In this document: positions 29,139 through 38,132 of the stretch, piece by piece
Position numbering within the stretch: the first letter of the stretch is position 1
How the letters are laid out: each line of letters starts with the position of its first letter
Assembly (NCBI RefSeq): GCF_026153355.1
Contig: NZ_CP110636.1
Span: 3,410,001-3,474,000, forward strand
Source: Streptomyces endophytica
GTDB taxonomy: Bacteria; Actinomycetota; Actinomycetes; Streptomycetales; Streptomycetaceae
Length of the DNA stretch: 64,000 nt
Direction: 5' to 3'
Notes under the pieces: generated by a model
Database searches by the model: none
Told to the model about the DNA's origin: nothing
Seen by the model: only the letters and a program-made list of their open reading frames with translations
Program-made: the position numbers and the translations under genes

Positions 29139-30155
29139 ATGCTCAGTGAACGCAGGCTCGAAGTGCTGCGCGCCATCGTCCAGGACTACGTCGGGACGGA
29201 GGAGCCGGTCGGCTCCAAGGCACTCACGGAGCGCCACCAGCTCGGGGTCTCCCCGGCGACCGTCCGCAACGACATGGCGGCCCTGGAGGAAGAGGGCTTC
29301 ATCGCCCAGCCGCACACCAGCGCCGGGCGGATCCCGACCGACAAGGGCTACCGCCTCTTCGTCGACAAACTGGCCGGCGTGAAGCCGCTGTCCAGCCCCG
29401 AACGACGGGCGATCCAGAACTTCCTCGACGGCGCGGTCGACCTCGACGACGTCGTGGGGCGCACGGTCCGGCTGCTGGCGCAGCTGACCCGGCAGGTCGC
29501 GGTCGTGCAGTACCCGTCCCTGACGCGGTCCACGGTGCGGCACGTCGAGCTGCTGGCGCTGGCCCCGGCCCGGCTGATGCTCGTCCTGATCACCGACACC
29601 GGACGGGTCGAGCAGCGGCTCATCGACTGCCAGACGCCGTTCGCAGAGACCTCGCTGGCGGACCTGCGGGCGCGGCTGAACAGCCGGGTCGTGGGGCGCC
29701 GTTTCACGGATGTGCCCCAGTTGGTGCAGGATCTCCCGGAGTCCTTCGAGCAGGACGACCGCGGCACGGTCTCGACAGTGCTGTCGGTGTTGCTGGAAAC
29801 TCTGGTGGAGGAGACCGAAGAGCGGCTGATGATCGGCGGTACCGCCAATCTCACGCGCTTCGGGCACGACTTCCCGTTGACCATTCGTCCGGTGCTGGAG
29901 GCGCTCGAGGAGCATGTGGTGATGCTCAAGCTCCTCGGCGAAGCCAAGGACTCGGGCATGACCGTACGCATCGGGCATGAGAATGCCCACGAAGGCCTGA
30001 CGTCCACATCGGTCGTCACGGTCGGCTACGGTTCGGGCGACGAGGCAGTCGCCAAACTCGGCGTGGTCGGACCGACCCGCATGGACTACCCCGGAACGAT
30101 GGGAGCGGTACGCGCAGTGGCACGTTACGTCGGACAAATCCTCGCGGAGTCGTAA
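29139..30155 (+). CDS. hrcA: Heat-inducible transcription repressor HrcA
   Basis: 338 aa from ATG 29139 with CTGGAGG upstream. N-terminal winged helix ([24 protein letters not shown], then [19 protein letters not shown]), followed by the GAF-like HrcA domain (GGTANLTRF near residue 245). It represses chaperone genes through CIRCE and loses DNA binding when GroE is titrated by misfolded protein. dnaJ follows without a gap, so the two are co-transcribed. Confidence 0.97.
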   Translation: MLSERRLEVLRAIVQDYVGTEEPVGSKALTERHQLGVSPATVRNDMAALEEEGFIAQPHTSAGRIPTDKGYRLFVDKLAGVKPLSSPERRAIQNFLDGAVDLDDVVGRTVRLLAQLTRQVAVVQYPSLTRSTVRHVELLALAPARLMLVLITDTGRVEQRLIDCQTPFAETSLADLRARLNSRVVGRRFTDVPQLVQDLPESFEQDDRGTVSTVLSVLLETLVEETEERLMIGGTANLTRFGHDFPLTIRPVLEALEEHVVMLKLLGEAKDSGMTVRIGHENAHEGLTSTSVVTVGYGSGDEAVAKLGVVGPTRMDYPGTMGAVRAVARYVGQILAES

Positions 30156-31291
30156 GTGGCCACGGATTACTACTCGGTCCTCGGCATCAGCCGTGACGCC
30201 TCGCAGGACCAGATCAAGAAGGCCTTCCGCCGGCTGGCGCGCGAGCTGCACCCGGACGTGAACCCGGACCCGAAGACCCAGGAGCGGTTCAAGGAGATCA
30301 ACGCCGCTTACGAGGTCCTGTCGGATCCGCAGAAGAAGCAGGTCTACGACCTCGGCGGGGACCCGCTCTCGCAGGCCGGCGGCGCCGGTGGCGCGGGCGG
30401 TTTCGGTGCCGGCTTCGGCAACTTCTCCGACATCATGGACGCGTTCTTCGGCACCGCCTCGCAGCGCGGTCCGCGGTCGCGCACCCGCCGCGGCCAGGAC
30501 GCCATGATCCGGCTCGACGTCGAGCTGAACGAGGCGGCCTTCGGCACGACCAAGGACATCCAGGTCGACACCGCCGTGGTGTGCACGACCTGCAGCGGCG
30601 AGGGCGCCGCCCCCGGCACGTCGGCGCAGACCTGTGACATGTGCCGCGGCCGCGGTGAGGTCTCGCAGGTCACCCGGTCCTTCCTGGGCCAGGTCATGAC
30701 GTCCCGTCCCTGCCCGCAGTGCCAGGGCTTCGGCACGGTCGTGCCGACGCCGTGCCCGGAGTGCGCGGGCGACGGCCGGATCCGCTCCCGCCGTACGCTG
30801 ACCGTCAAGATCCCGGCCGGTGTCGACAACGGCACCCGGATCCAGCTCGCCGGCGAGGGCGAGGTCGGCCCCGGCGGCGGCCCGGCCGGCGACCTCTACG
30901 TCGAGATCCACGAGCTGCCGCACCCGGTCTTCCAGCGGCGCGGCGACGATCTGCACTGCACGGTCACCATCCCGATGACGGCGGCGGCGCTGGGCACGAA
31001 GTGCCCGCTGGAGACGCTGGACGGGGTGGAGGAGATCGACGTCCGGCCCGGTACGCAGTCCGGCCAGTCGATCCCGCTGCACCAGCGCGGCGTGACCCAT
31101 CTGCGCGGCAACGGCCGGGGCGACTTGATCGTCCACGTCGAGGTCCAGACCCCGACCAAGCTCGAACCGGAGCAGGAGGAGCTGCTGCGGCGGCTCGCCA
31201 AGCTGCGCGGCGAGGAACGCCCCACGGGCCAGTTCCAGCCGGGCCAGCAGGGCTGTTCTCCCGCCTGAAGGACGCGTTCAACGGCCGGTAG
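30156..31291 (+). CDS. dnaJ: Chaperone DnaJ, C-terminal tail shifted by a missing base
   Basis: DnaK co-chaperone. J domain with HPD in LHPDVNPD (~residue 32), a short Gly-rich region, and four zinc-finger repeats CTTCSGEG, CDMCRGRG, CPQCQGFG and CPECAGDG, then the substrate-binding C-terminal domains. GTG start directly after the hrcA stop. As read, the frame ends at 31268 (...QPGQQGCSPA). The -1 frame from about 31250 gives the family ending GLFSRLKDAFNGR and stops at 31291. One G missing from the GGG at 31250-31252 explains this. The functional domains are unaffected. Confidence 0.93.
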
Positions 31292-31307
31292 AGCGGGCGT
31301 GCGCCAC

Positions 31308-31386
31308 GTGGAGCGGACGGTGAGCCGCGTGGAGTGGACGTGAGCCGCGTGGAGCGGACGTAGCCGCGTGGAGCGGACGTAGCCAC
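31308..31386 (+). repeat. 19-21 bp tandem repeat, four copies
   Basis: Units GTGGAGCGGACG(G)T(G)AGCC(G/A)C at 31308, 31329, 31349 and 31368. They follow dnaJ and precede its terminator. The decamer CGTGGAGCGG is the reverse complement of part of the 17-bp minisatellite at 17271. Confidence 0.8.
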
Positions 31387-31395
31387 ATACGACGG

Positions 31396-31425
31396 GGTGC
31401 CCGGCGGGAATATCCGCCGGGCACC
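31396..31425 (+). terminator. Terminator of the hrcA-dnaJ operon
   Basis: GGTGCCCGGCGG (31396-31407) and CCGCCGGGCACC (31414-31425) form a perfect 12-bp stem with a 6-nt loop GAATAT. Confidence 0.85.
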
Positions 31426-31429
31426 TCGC

Positions 31430-31477
31430 CGTTGTGGCCCCGCAGGGGGCGCTCGTGTCCCCTACGGGATCCGTTCG
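31430..31477 (+). repeat. 48-bp dispersed intergenic repeat, copy 1
   Basis: Begins CGTTGTGGCCCC, contains AGGGGGCGCTCGTG and CCCCTACGGGATCC, and ends GTTCG. It matches the reverse complement of 39938-39985 at 47 of 48 positions and 48717-48764 at 44 of 48. It starts right after the dnaJ terminator. Confidence 0.88.
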
Positions 31478-31575
31478 CCCCACCCCTAAGGCCTCGGCCC
31501 CGGCCCCTCCCGCACCCCCTTCTCCCGCGCGCCCCTGATGCGGGGCGCCGCCACATCCCGTGACACGATGTGGTC

Positions 31576-32712
31576 ATGCCCAGCGCACTGACCGATCTCT
31601 GCCGCTATCCGATCGTGCAGGCCCCCATGGCGGGCGGCGGCTCCGGACCCGAACTCGCCGCCGCCGTCTGTGGCGCCGGCGGTCTCGGCTTCCTGGCCGC
31701 CGGCTACAAAACCGCCGACGGCATGTACCAGGAGATCAAACAGCTGCGGTCGCTGACCGACCGGCCGTTCGGCGTCAACCTCTTCATGCCGCAGCCGTCG
31801 CTCGCCGATCACTCCGCCGTCGAGGCGTACCGCGAGCAGCTCGCCGGCGAGGCCACGTGGTACGAGACCGAGCTCGGCGACACCGACGAGCCCACCGACG
31901 ACGGCTACGAGGCCAAGCTCGCGATCCTGCGCGAGGACCCGGTGCCGGTGGTGTCGTTCACCTTCGGCTGCCCCTCCCGCGCGGTCCTCGACGCCTTCGC
32001 CAGGGTCGGCACGTACACCCTCGTCACGGCCACCACGGCGGCCGAGGCGCAGGCCGCGCAGTGGTCGGGCGCGGACGCCGTCTGCGTGCAGGGCGTGGAG
32101 GCGGGCGGCCACCAGGGCACCCACCGCGATGACCCGCACGCCGACGGGACCGGCGCGGGCCTGGGCCTGCTGGCACTGCTCGGACAGGTCCGGGAGGCCG
32201 TGCAGATCCCGGTGATCGCCGCGGGCGGGCTGATGCGCGGGGCGCAGATCGCGGCGGTGCTGGCCGCCGGGGCGACCATGGCGCAGCTCGGCACCGCCTT
32301 CCTCGCCACCCCGGAGTCGGGCGCCAATCCGCTGCACAAGCAGGCGCTGACCAATCCCCTCTTCACCCATACGGAGCTGACCCGGGCGTTCTCCGGGCGG
32401 CCGGCCCGCGGCCTGGTGAACCGCTTCATGCGGGAGCACGGCCCGTACGCACCGGCCGCCTACCCCGCCGTCCACTACCTCACCTCCACGGTCCGCAAGG
32501 CGGCGGCCAAGGCCGGCGACGCGCAGGGCCTGAACCTGTGGGCCGGTCAGGGGCACCGGCTGGCCCGGGAGCTGCCGGCCGCCCGGCTGGTGGAGGTCCT
32601 CGCGGCCGAACTCGACGCGGCGCGCGCCGGGTTGGGCCGCACGGGGAGCACGGCATCCGGGGACGGAAGTACGGGCCCCGGTGACGCACCGGCCGCCGGG
32701 GGTGCCGCATGA
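31576..32712 (+). CDS. Nitronate monooxygenase / NAD(P)H:quinone-type FMN oxidoreductase (NPD family)
   Basis: 378 aa TIM-barrel flavoprotein. N-terminal YPIVQAPMAGGGSGPELAAAV, then VSFTFGCPS, VQGVEAGGHQGTHR (the catalytic His region of class I nitronate monooxygenases) and VIAAGGLMRGAQIAAVLAAGATMAQLGTAFLATPES (FMN phosphate site). Oxidises propionate-3-nitronate or related nitroalkane anions. ATG 31576 is preferred over the GTG at 31570. The stop overlaps the rsmE start (ATGA), so they form an operon. Confidence 0.88.
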   Translation: MPSALTDLCRYPIVQAPMAGGGSGPELAAAVCGAGGLGFLAAGYKTADGMYQEIKQLRSLTDRPFGVNLFMPQPSLADHSAVEAYREQLAGEATWYETELGDTDEPTDDGYEAKLAILREDPVPVVSFTFGCPSRAVLDAFARVGTYTLVTATTAAEAQAAQWSGADAVCVQGVEAGGHQGTHRDDPHADGTGAGLGLLALLGQVREAVQIPVIAAGGLMRGAQIAAVLAAGATMAQLGTAFLATPESGANPLHKQALTNPLFTHTELTRAFSGRPARGLVNRFMREHGPYAPAAYPAVHYLTSTVRKAAAKAGDAQGLNLWAGQGHRLARELPAARLVEVLAAELDAARAGLGRTGSTASGDGSTGPGDAPAAGGAA

Positions 32713-33452
32713 CCGCGCCCGTATTCCTCGTCGAGTCGCTCGCGCACGTACAAGCGGGCGGCACGGTCACCGTCGACGGGCCGGAGGGCCGGCACGCGGT
32801 GTCGGTGCGCCGGCTGCGGGTCGGCGAGGAGGTCGTCCTGACCGACGGTCAGGGGACCGGCGCCCACGGCACGGTGGCCGCCGCCGAGGGCAAGGACCGG
32901 CTGACCGTCGCGGTCGCCGAACTGCGCACCGAGGAGGCGCCGGACCCGACCATCACGGTCGTCCAGGCGCTCCCCAAGGGCGACCGGGGCGAACTGGCCG
33001 TCGAGACCATGACCGAGACCGGGGTGGACGCCATCGTGCCCTGGCCGGCGGCGCGTTGCGTCACCCAGTGGAAGGGCGAACGGGCCGCCAAGGCGCTGGG
33101 CAAGTGGCGGGCCACGGCCCGTGAGGCGGGCAAGCAGTCCCGCCGGCTGACCTTCCCGGAGGTCGCGGACCCGCTGTCCACCAAACAGGTGGCCGCCCTG
33201 CTCGCCGACGCCGACTTCGCGGCCGTGCTCCACGAGGAGGGCAGCGCCCCGCTCGCCACCGCGGAACTCCCGGCCACCGGCCGGATCGTGCTGGTCGTCG
33301 GACCCGAGGGCGGCGTCTCACCGGAGGAGCTGGCGCTCTTCGCTGAGGCCGGCGCCAAGCCGTACCGCCTGGGCCGGACCGTCCTGCGCACCTCCACGGC
33401 CGGCACCGCGGCCACCGCCCTCCTGCTGGGCCGCACGGGACGCTGGAGCTGA
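32709..33452 (+). CDS. rsmE: 16S rRNA (uracil1498-N3)-methyltransferase RsmE
   Basis: 247 aa. SPOUT-class enzyme methylating U1498 of 16S rRNA. PUA-like N-terminal domain with DGPEGRHAVSVRRLRVGEE, and the knot region with QALPKGDRGE, LVVGPEGGVSPEELALF and the C-terminal YRLGRTVLRTSTAGTAA. In many actinobacteria rsmE lies directly downstream of dnaJ; here the oxidoreductase gene is inserted between them. Confidence 0.96.
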   Translation: MTAPVFLVESLAHVQAGGTVTVDGPEGRHAVSVRRLRVGEEVVLTDGQGTGAHGTVAAAEGKDRLTVAVAELRTEEAPDPTITVVQALPKGDRGELAVETMTETGVDAIVPWPAARCVTQWKGERAAKALGKWRATAREAGKQSRRLTFPEVADPLSTKQVAALLADADFAAVLHEEGSAPLATAELPATGRIVLVVGPEGGVSPEELALFAEAGAKPYRLGRTVLRTSTAGTAATALLLGRTGRWS

Positions 33453-33507
33453 GCCCGCTCCGACCGCGGCATCCGAGCCCGCCGCACCACGGCCGCCCCT
33501 GCACGCG

Positions 33508-33550
33508 GGCGGTGCGCCGACCGGCCTCAACGACCCGTCGGCGCACCGCC
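33508..33550. terminator. Bidirectional terminator between rsmE and the osmC-type gene
   Basis: GGCGGTGCGCCGAC (33508-33521) and its exact complement (33537-33550) form a 14-bp stem with a 15-nt loop, midway between convergent genes. Confidence 0.8.
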
Positions 33551-33565
33551 GTTCACGAGCGGAAA

Positions 33566-33594
33566 GGCCGGCCGCCACGAGCGGACGGCCGGCC
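33566..33594 (-). terminator. Second hairpin at the end of the osmC-type gene
   Basis: GGCCGGCCG (33566-33574) and CGGCCGGCC (33586-33594) flank an 11-nt loop, 6 bases beyond the minus-strand stop codon. Confidence 0.6.
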
Positions 33595-33599
33595 GCCCG

Positions 33600-34031
33600 T
33601 CAGCTCAGCAGCTCGGCCGCCAGCGTGATGTTCTTGACGCCGGCCAGCGCCTGGCTCACCGGGCAGTTCTTCTTGGCGTCCTCGGCCGCTGCCTGGAAGT
33701 CCGCCTCGGACAGGCCGGGGACCCGGGCCTTGACGGTCAGCGCGATCGCGGTGATGCCCTCACCGGGCTGGAAGGTGACGTCGGCCTGGGTGTCCAGGGC
33801 CTCGACGGTGTAGCCCTTGCCCGCCAGGCCGTGCGAGAACGCCATGGAGTAGCAGGACGAGTGGGCCGCCGCGATCAGCTCCTCGGGGCTGGTCACGCCG
33901 TTGGGCTGCTCCGCGCGGGCGGGCCAGTTCACGTCGTACGTACCGACCTTGGAGGACTCCAGGGCGACGGTGCCCTTGCCCTCCAGGAGGTTGCCTTCCC
34001 AGTGGGTCTTGGCGGTGCGCGTGGTTGCCAT
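33600..34031 (-). CDS. OsmC/Ohr family peroxiredoxin
   Basis: 143 aa. The two redox cysteines are present in AAHSSCYSMAFS (~residue 60) and KNCPVSQAL (~residue 124), with the conserved Arg and Glu of the family (PEELIAAA). It reduces organic hydroperoxides through a lipoyl or thiol partner. ATG 34031 has GGGAG upstream. A longer minus-strand reading to 34436 overlaps the HIT gene and is not credible. The gene stands alone, divergent from the HIT gene. Confidence 0.93.
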   Translation of the reverse strand: MATTRTAKTHWEGNLLEGKGTVALESSKVGTYDVNWPARAEQPNGVTSPEELIAAAHSSCYSMAFSHGLAGKGYTVEALDTQADVTFQPGEGITAIALTVKARVPGLSEADFQAAAEDAKKNCPVSQALAGVKNITLAAELLS

Positions 34032-34071
34032 GGTGCATAACTCCCGGTTGTGGGCGAAAGCGATCAAGGCC

Positions 34072-34131
34072 AGCTTAGTGATCCCGGTCCCCCCGTCGCT
34101 GCGACGCCCCACCCGGCTCGCCCGGTAGCAT
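34072..34131. promoter_or_regulatory. Divergent -10 boxes for osmC-type and HIT genes
   Basis: On the minus strand TAAGCT (34077-34072) lies 41 bases before the osmC-type start. On the plus strand TAGCAT (34126-34131) lies 52 bases before the HIT start. Neither has a clear -35. Confidence 0.35.
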
Positions 34132-34182
34132 CCGAGGCCGTGCGCACCGTGCGTACGAGGGATGAGCTGGGAGGAGCCAACG

Positions 34183-34542
34183 GTGGCGGGAGAACCGCAG
34201 GCCGATTGCCTGTTCTGCAAGATCGTGGCCGGGGAGGTGCCGGCGACCATCGTGCGCGAGACCGAGACCACCGTCGCGTTCCGCGACATCAACCCCCAGG
34301 CCCCGACGCACGTCCTGATCATCCCCAAGGTGCACCACCCGGACGCCGCGGCCCTCGCCGCCGCCGAACCGCAGGTCGTCGCCGACATAATGCGCGAGGC
34401 CCGGGAGGTCGCCGCCGGGGACGGGGTCGAGGACACCGGCTACCGGGTGGTCTTCAACACCGGCTCCGGGGCGGGCCAGACCGTCTTCCACGCCCATCTG
34501 CACGTCCTCGGCGGCCGCGGCCTCCAGTGGCCCCCCGGATAA
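34183..34542 (+). CDS. HIT family nucleotide-binding hydrolase
   Basis: 119 aa from GTG 34183 behind GGGAGGAG. HIT-domain Cys motif CLFCKIVAGE at the N terminus, and the histidine triad HAHLHVLGG near the C terminus. Hint-like enzymes hydrolyse adenosine phosphoramidates or related nucleotides. ATG 34162 is an alternative start that would add seven residues but ignores the ribosome binding site. The RNase Z gene follows after 6 bases, so the two are probably co-transcribed. Confidence 0.92.
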   Translation: MAGEPQADCLFCKIVAGEVPATIVRETETTVAFRDINPQAPTHVLIIPKVHHPDAAALAAAEPQVVADIMREAREVAAGDGVEDTGYRVVFNTGSGAGQTVFHAHLHVLGGRGLQWPPG

Positions 34543-34548
34543 CCAGCC

Positions 34549-35453
34549 ATGTCCGTACGTGAACTGGTCGTCCTCGGCACCGCCAGCCAGGTCCCCACCC
34601 GGCACCGCAACCACAACGGCTATCTGCTGCGGTGGGACGGCCAGGGGCTGCTCTTCGATCCCGGCGAGGGGACGCAGCGCCAGATGCTGCGCGCCGGGGT
34701 CGCGGCCCACGACCTCAACCGGATCTGCATCACCCACTTCCACGGCGACCATTCGCTCGGGCTCGCCGGGGTGATCCAGCGGATCAACCTCGACCGGGTG
34801 CCCCACCCGGTCACCGCGCACTTCCCGGCCAGCGGCCAGCACTTCTTCGAGCGGCTGCGCTACGCGACCGCCTACCGCGAGACCGTCCGGCTGGTCGAGC
34901 GGCCGGTCGCGGCCGACGGGGAGCTGGACCGCTGCGCGGCGTACGTCCTGGAGGCGCGGCGGCTGTCGCACCCGGTCGAGTCGTACGGCTACCGGCTCGT
35001 GGAGCCGGATGCGCGCCGGATGCTGCCGGAGCGGCTGGCGGAGCACGGCATCACCGGCCGGACGTCGGGCGCCTCCAGCGGGAGGGTGAGCTGAACGGCG
35101 TCACCCTGGACGAGGTGAGCGAGCGCCGCCCCGGCCAGCGGTTCGCGTTCGTGATGGACACCCGGATGTGCGAGGGCGTCGAGGCGCTCGCGGAGGGCGT
35201 GGACATGCTCGTCATCGAGTCCACGTTCCTGGACGACGATGCCCAACTGGCCGCTGATCACGGTCACTTGACGGCCGGGCAGGCCGGTGCGGTGGCGGTG
35301 CGGGCCGGGGTGCGGCATCTGGTGCTGACGCACTTCTCGCAGCGTTACGACGATCCCGCGGAGTTCGCGCGGCAGGCCCGTGCGGCGGGCTACGAGGGTG
35401 AGCTGACCATCGCCAAGGACCTCATGCGGGTGCCCATGCCCAAGCGGCGCTGA
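34549..35453 (+). pseudogene. rnz: Ribonuclease Z, interrupted by a single-base deletion
   Basis: Processes tRNA 3' ends. The N-terminal part reads [21 protein letters not shown] with the metal motif [11 protein letters not shown] (~residue 63) and ends prematurely at 35094. From about 35060 the -1 frame continues with [52 protein letters not shown] and PMPKRR to 35453. One C or G missing from CGGCCGG at 35054-35060 explains the break; the restored protein has 301 aa. Because the two halves are otherwise intact, an assembly deletion is likely. Confidence 0.9.
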
Positions 35454-35466
35454 GCACGGGTCCACG

Positions 35467-35509
35467 GGCCCGTCGTGACGGTATCCCACGTCGGCCGTCA
35501 CGACGGGCC
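35467..35509. terminator. Bidirectional terminator, rnz / acid phosphatase
   Basis: GGCCCGTCGTGACGG (35467-35481) pairs exactly with CCGTCACGACGGGCC (35495-35509): a 15-bp stem with a 13-nt loop between convergent genes. Confidence 0.88.
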
Positions 35510-35516
35510 TGCGTCA

Positions 35517-36347
35517 TTACGGCAGGTAGTACATCGGGTTCGGCAGCTTGAACGTGCGGTTGGCGTAGCCGCCCTGCAGATCGCTGTACTGATCGCCGAA
35601 GTTGGCGACGATGTCGTAGCCCAGGGACTCGATGTGCTTGCGGGTGCCCGACTTGTACTCGACGGTCGTGCAGGTGGCGCCGCAGGGCAGGTAGGCGGGC
35701 GGGTGCTCCTTGTCCTTCAGGTAGACGTGCGTCCGGTCCAGCGGGACGTCGTAGCCCACGTTCTTGAGGTTGCGCACGCTCCAGTCGCGCTGGGCCTCCT
35801 TGCGGCCGGTGATGAAGAAGACCTCGGCGCCCTTGTCACGGGCCCGGTCGACCAGCCGGTTCATGCCGAAGACCGGGTCCATGTCGGTGTGCTCCAGGTA
35901 CTTGTCCTGGCTCTGCGGGGTGAAGGCGAAGCCGACCTGGAGCTCGTAGTTGTACGTGAGCAGGGTGGTGTCGTCCATGTCGAGGACGATGGCGGGCTTG
36001 GCCTTCTTGCCGGCCCGGGCCTGGCGGGCGAGCGCCTTGTCCAGGTAGGTACGGGCCTTGGCCTCGATGCCGCGGACCTGGCGGGCGTAGTTGCTGTGCG
36101 GGGAGGCGTAGTGCTCGCCGTCGGCCGTGACCGTGTCGCCGTAGTACGCCTTGATCTTGTCCTGGACCTGCGTGAGGTTGGGGATCTCCTTGTCGGTCCG
36201 CGGGACGGAGTGTTCGGCGGTGGCCTGGCCGACGCCGAAGACGGCGGTGCCGGCGACGAGGGCGGCGACCGTCGCGGCACCGAGGCGGGCGCGGCGCGAC
36301 AGGACGGGGCGGAGGCGACCGGAGCGGAAGCGGTCGGGACGGGGCAT
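35517..36347 (-). CDS. Secreted HAD family acid phosphatase
   Basis: 276 aa from ATG 36347 with AGGAGCC upstream. An Arg-rich n-region followed by AATVAALVAGTAVFGVGQATA is a signal peptide, with likely cleavage after ATA (~45). The catalytic HAD motif I is VLDMDDTTLL (DxDD; ~residue 120), motif II FFITGRKEA, and a late acidic motif is NFGDQYSDLQGG. This is the class B/C-like (e(P4)) acid phosphatase group, cleaving phosphomonoesters outside the cell. CGATC and YLPC supply possible disulfide cysteines. Monocistronic. Confidence 0.92.
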   Translation of the reverse strand: MPRPDRFRSGRLRPVLSRRARLGAATVAALVAGTAVFGVGQATAEHSVPRTDKEIPNLTQVQDKIKAYYGDTVTADGEHYASPHSNYARQVRGIEAKARTYLDKALARQARAGKKAKPAIVLDMDDTTLLTYNYELQVGFAFTPQSQDKYLEHTDMDPVFGMNRLVDRARDKGAEVFFITGRKEAQRDWSVRNLKNVGYDVPLDRTHVYLKDKEHPPAYLPCGATCTTVEYKSGTRKHIESLGYDIVANFGDQYSDLQGGYANRTFKLPNPMYYLP

Positions 36348-36652
36348 GCGCGGCTCCTCTGGGAGAAACGGGGTGGTGGGTCCCAGGACTCCGAGGGGCT
36401 GACGACCCCTCATTCCTTGGTCTACGCGCGGAGATTCAACCCTTGGCGAGAAGTTCCCGCAAGGGGTGGGGTGTTGACGGCCCGAAGGGGCCTCCGTAGC
36501 CTCCACCTGCATGCGTGGATGGAGTTTGTGTACGTGAATGACACGTCACTACCGGCCGCGGCACCGGCCCTGTCACCGACCGTGCCACGGCCCCGTCACC
36601 GACCGTGCCGCCGATCCGGCCGCGGGCCGGTCGTACCCCGTAGGAGCCCCGG
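36348..36652. other. 305-bp intergenic region between divergent genes
   Basis: Contains a 15-bp direct repeat GTCACCGACCGTGCC at 36572 and 36595 and surrounding GGCCGCGG blocks. There is no clear -35/-10 pair. The glucarate dehydratase ribosome binding site (AGGAG) is at its right end. Confidence 0.5.
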
Positions 36653-37960
36653 ATGACCGACGCCCCGCACCCCCTCACCATCGCCGAGATCCGGCTCACC
36701 CCGATCCTGGTGGCCGACCCCCCGCTGCTCAACACCCAGGGCGTACACCAGCCGTACACCCCGCGGCTGATCATCGAGCTGGTCACCGAGGGCGGGGTCA
36801 CCGGACTCGGCGAGACCTACGGGGACACCGGGTATCTCGACCTGGCCCGGCCGCTGGCCGCGGCGCTGATCGGCCGGCGGGTCACGGACCTGAACGGGCT
36901 GCCCGCGCTCGCCGCCGGGGTGTGCGGGGACTCACCGGACGCCACCGGCGACGACGCGGTGCACGCCGGCGGGCTGCGCGGCGTCCGGACCCCCGGGAAA
37001 CTGCGGCTGTCGGTCCTCTCCGGCTTCGAGGTCGCCTGCCTGGACGCCTGGGGGAGGGCCGCCGGGCTGCCGGTCCACGCCCTGCTCGGCGGCAAGCTCC
37101 GGGACCGCGTGGAATACGGCGCGTACCTCTTCTACCGGTGGGCTGAACACCCCGGCGGCCGCGGCGAACGGGACGACTGGGGCGCGGCGCTCGACCCGGC
37201 CGGGGTGGTGGCCCAGGCCCGCCGGCTCGCCGACACCTACGGCTTCACCTCCTTCAAGCTCAAGGGCGGCGTCTTCGAGCCCGCGCGGGAGGTCGCCGCG
37301 GTCCGCGCGCTGGCCGCCGCGTTCCCCGGCCGGCCGCTGCGCCTCGACCCCAACGGAGCCTGGAGCACGGCCACTTCGCGGCAGGTCGCGGACGAGCTGG
37401 CGGACGTCCTGGAGTACCTGGAGGACCCGGTCGGCGGGACCGCGCGGATGGCGGAGGTGGCGGCCGGCACCCGCGTACCGCTGGCCACCAACATGTGCGT
37501 GACGACCTTCGACGAGATCGCCGAGGCGTTCCGCCGCCGCGCCGTCCAGGTGGTGCTCTGCGACCACCACTACTGGGGCGGGCTGCGCGCCACCCGCGAA
37601 CTGGCCGCCGTCTGCCGGACCTTCGGCGTCGGCCTGTCCATGCACTCCAACACCCACCTGGGCATCAGCCTGGCCGCGATGACCCAGGTGGCGGCGACCG
37701 TGCCGAACCTCCACCACGCCTGCGACACCCACTACCCGTGGCAGACCGAGGACGTCCTCACCGAGCGGATCGCGATCCGCGACGGCCGGGTCGACGTCGG
37801 CGACGCCCCCGGCCTCGGCGTCACCCTCGACCCGGACCGGCTCGCCGCGCTGCACCGCCGCTGGCTGGCCGACGACGGCGGCCTGCGCGACCGCGACGAC
37901 GCCGCCGCGATGCGCCGCGCAGACCCGGACTGGACCGTCCCGGCCGTCCCGCGCTGGTGA
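36653..37960 (+). CDS. gudD: Glucarate dehydratase (enolase superfamily)
   Basis: 435 aa. Dehydrates D-glucarate to 5-keto-4-deoxyglucarate. Enolase-superfamily active-site features are in order: TPGKLRLSVLSGFEVACLD, the KxK motif in SFKLKGG (~residue 205), metal ligands RLDPNGAW, LEDPVGG and ATNMCV, and the His/Asp region DHHYWGG...MHSNTHLGISLAAMTQVAA. No transporter or aldolase for glucarate lies beside it, so its pathway partners are elsewhere or its substrate differs within the subgroup. Confidence 0.9.
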   Translation: MTDAPHPLTIAEIRLTPILVADPPLLNTQGVHQPYTPRLIIELVTEGGVTGLGETYGDTGYLDLARPLAAALIGRRVTDLNGLPALAAGVCGDSPDATGDDAVHAGGLRGVRTPGKLRLSVLSGFEVACLDAWGRAAGLPVHALLGGKLRDRVEYGAYLFYRWAEHPGGRGERDDWGAALDPAGVVAQARRLADTYGFTSFKLKGGVFEPAREVAAVRALAAAFPGRPLRLDPNGAWSTATSRQVADELADVLEYLEDPVGGTARMAEVAAGTRVPLATNMCVTTFDEIAEAFRRRAVQVVLCDHHYWGGLRATRELAAVCRTFGVGLSMHSNTHLGISLAAMTQVAATVPNLHHACDTHYPWQTEDVLTERIAIRDGRVDVGDAPGLGVTLDPDRLAALHRRWLADDGGLRDRDDAAAMRRADPDWTVPAVPRW

Positions 37961-38132
37961 CCGCGGCCTGCCGGCGGGCCGGACCGGCGGCCGTACCCGG
38001 TCGCCGCCCGCCGGGGATCATGAACCCGGCCGTGGTCCTGTGCGCGGTCGCCCCGCACGCGTACGGTGAGGCACGGCTCAGTGGCAGTGCGCCACAGTGG
38101 TCCCGTAGCGATCTTTGAAAGGGGCTGTTCCG

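Noticed and set aside
33600..34436. N-terminally extended OsmC protein
   Set aside because: The extension covers the divergent HIT gene and promoter region; ATG 34031 has a ribosome binding site and gives the family N terminus.
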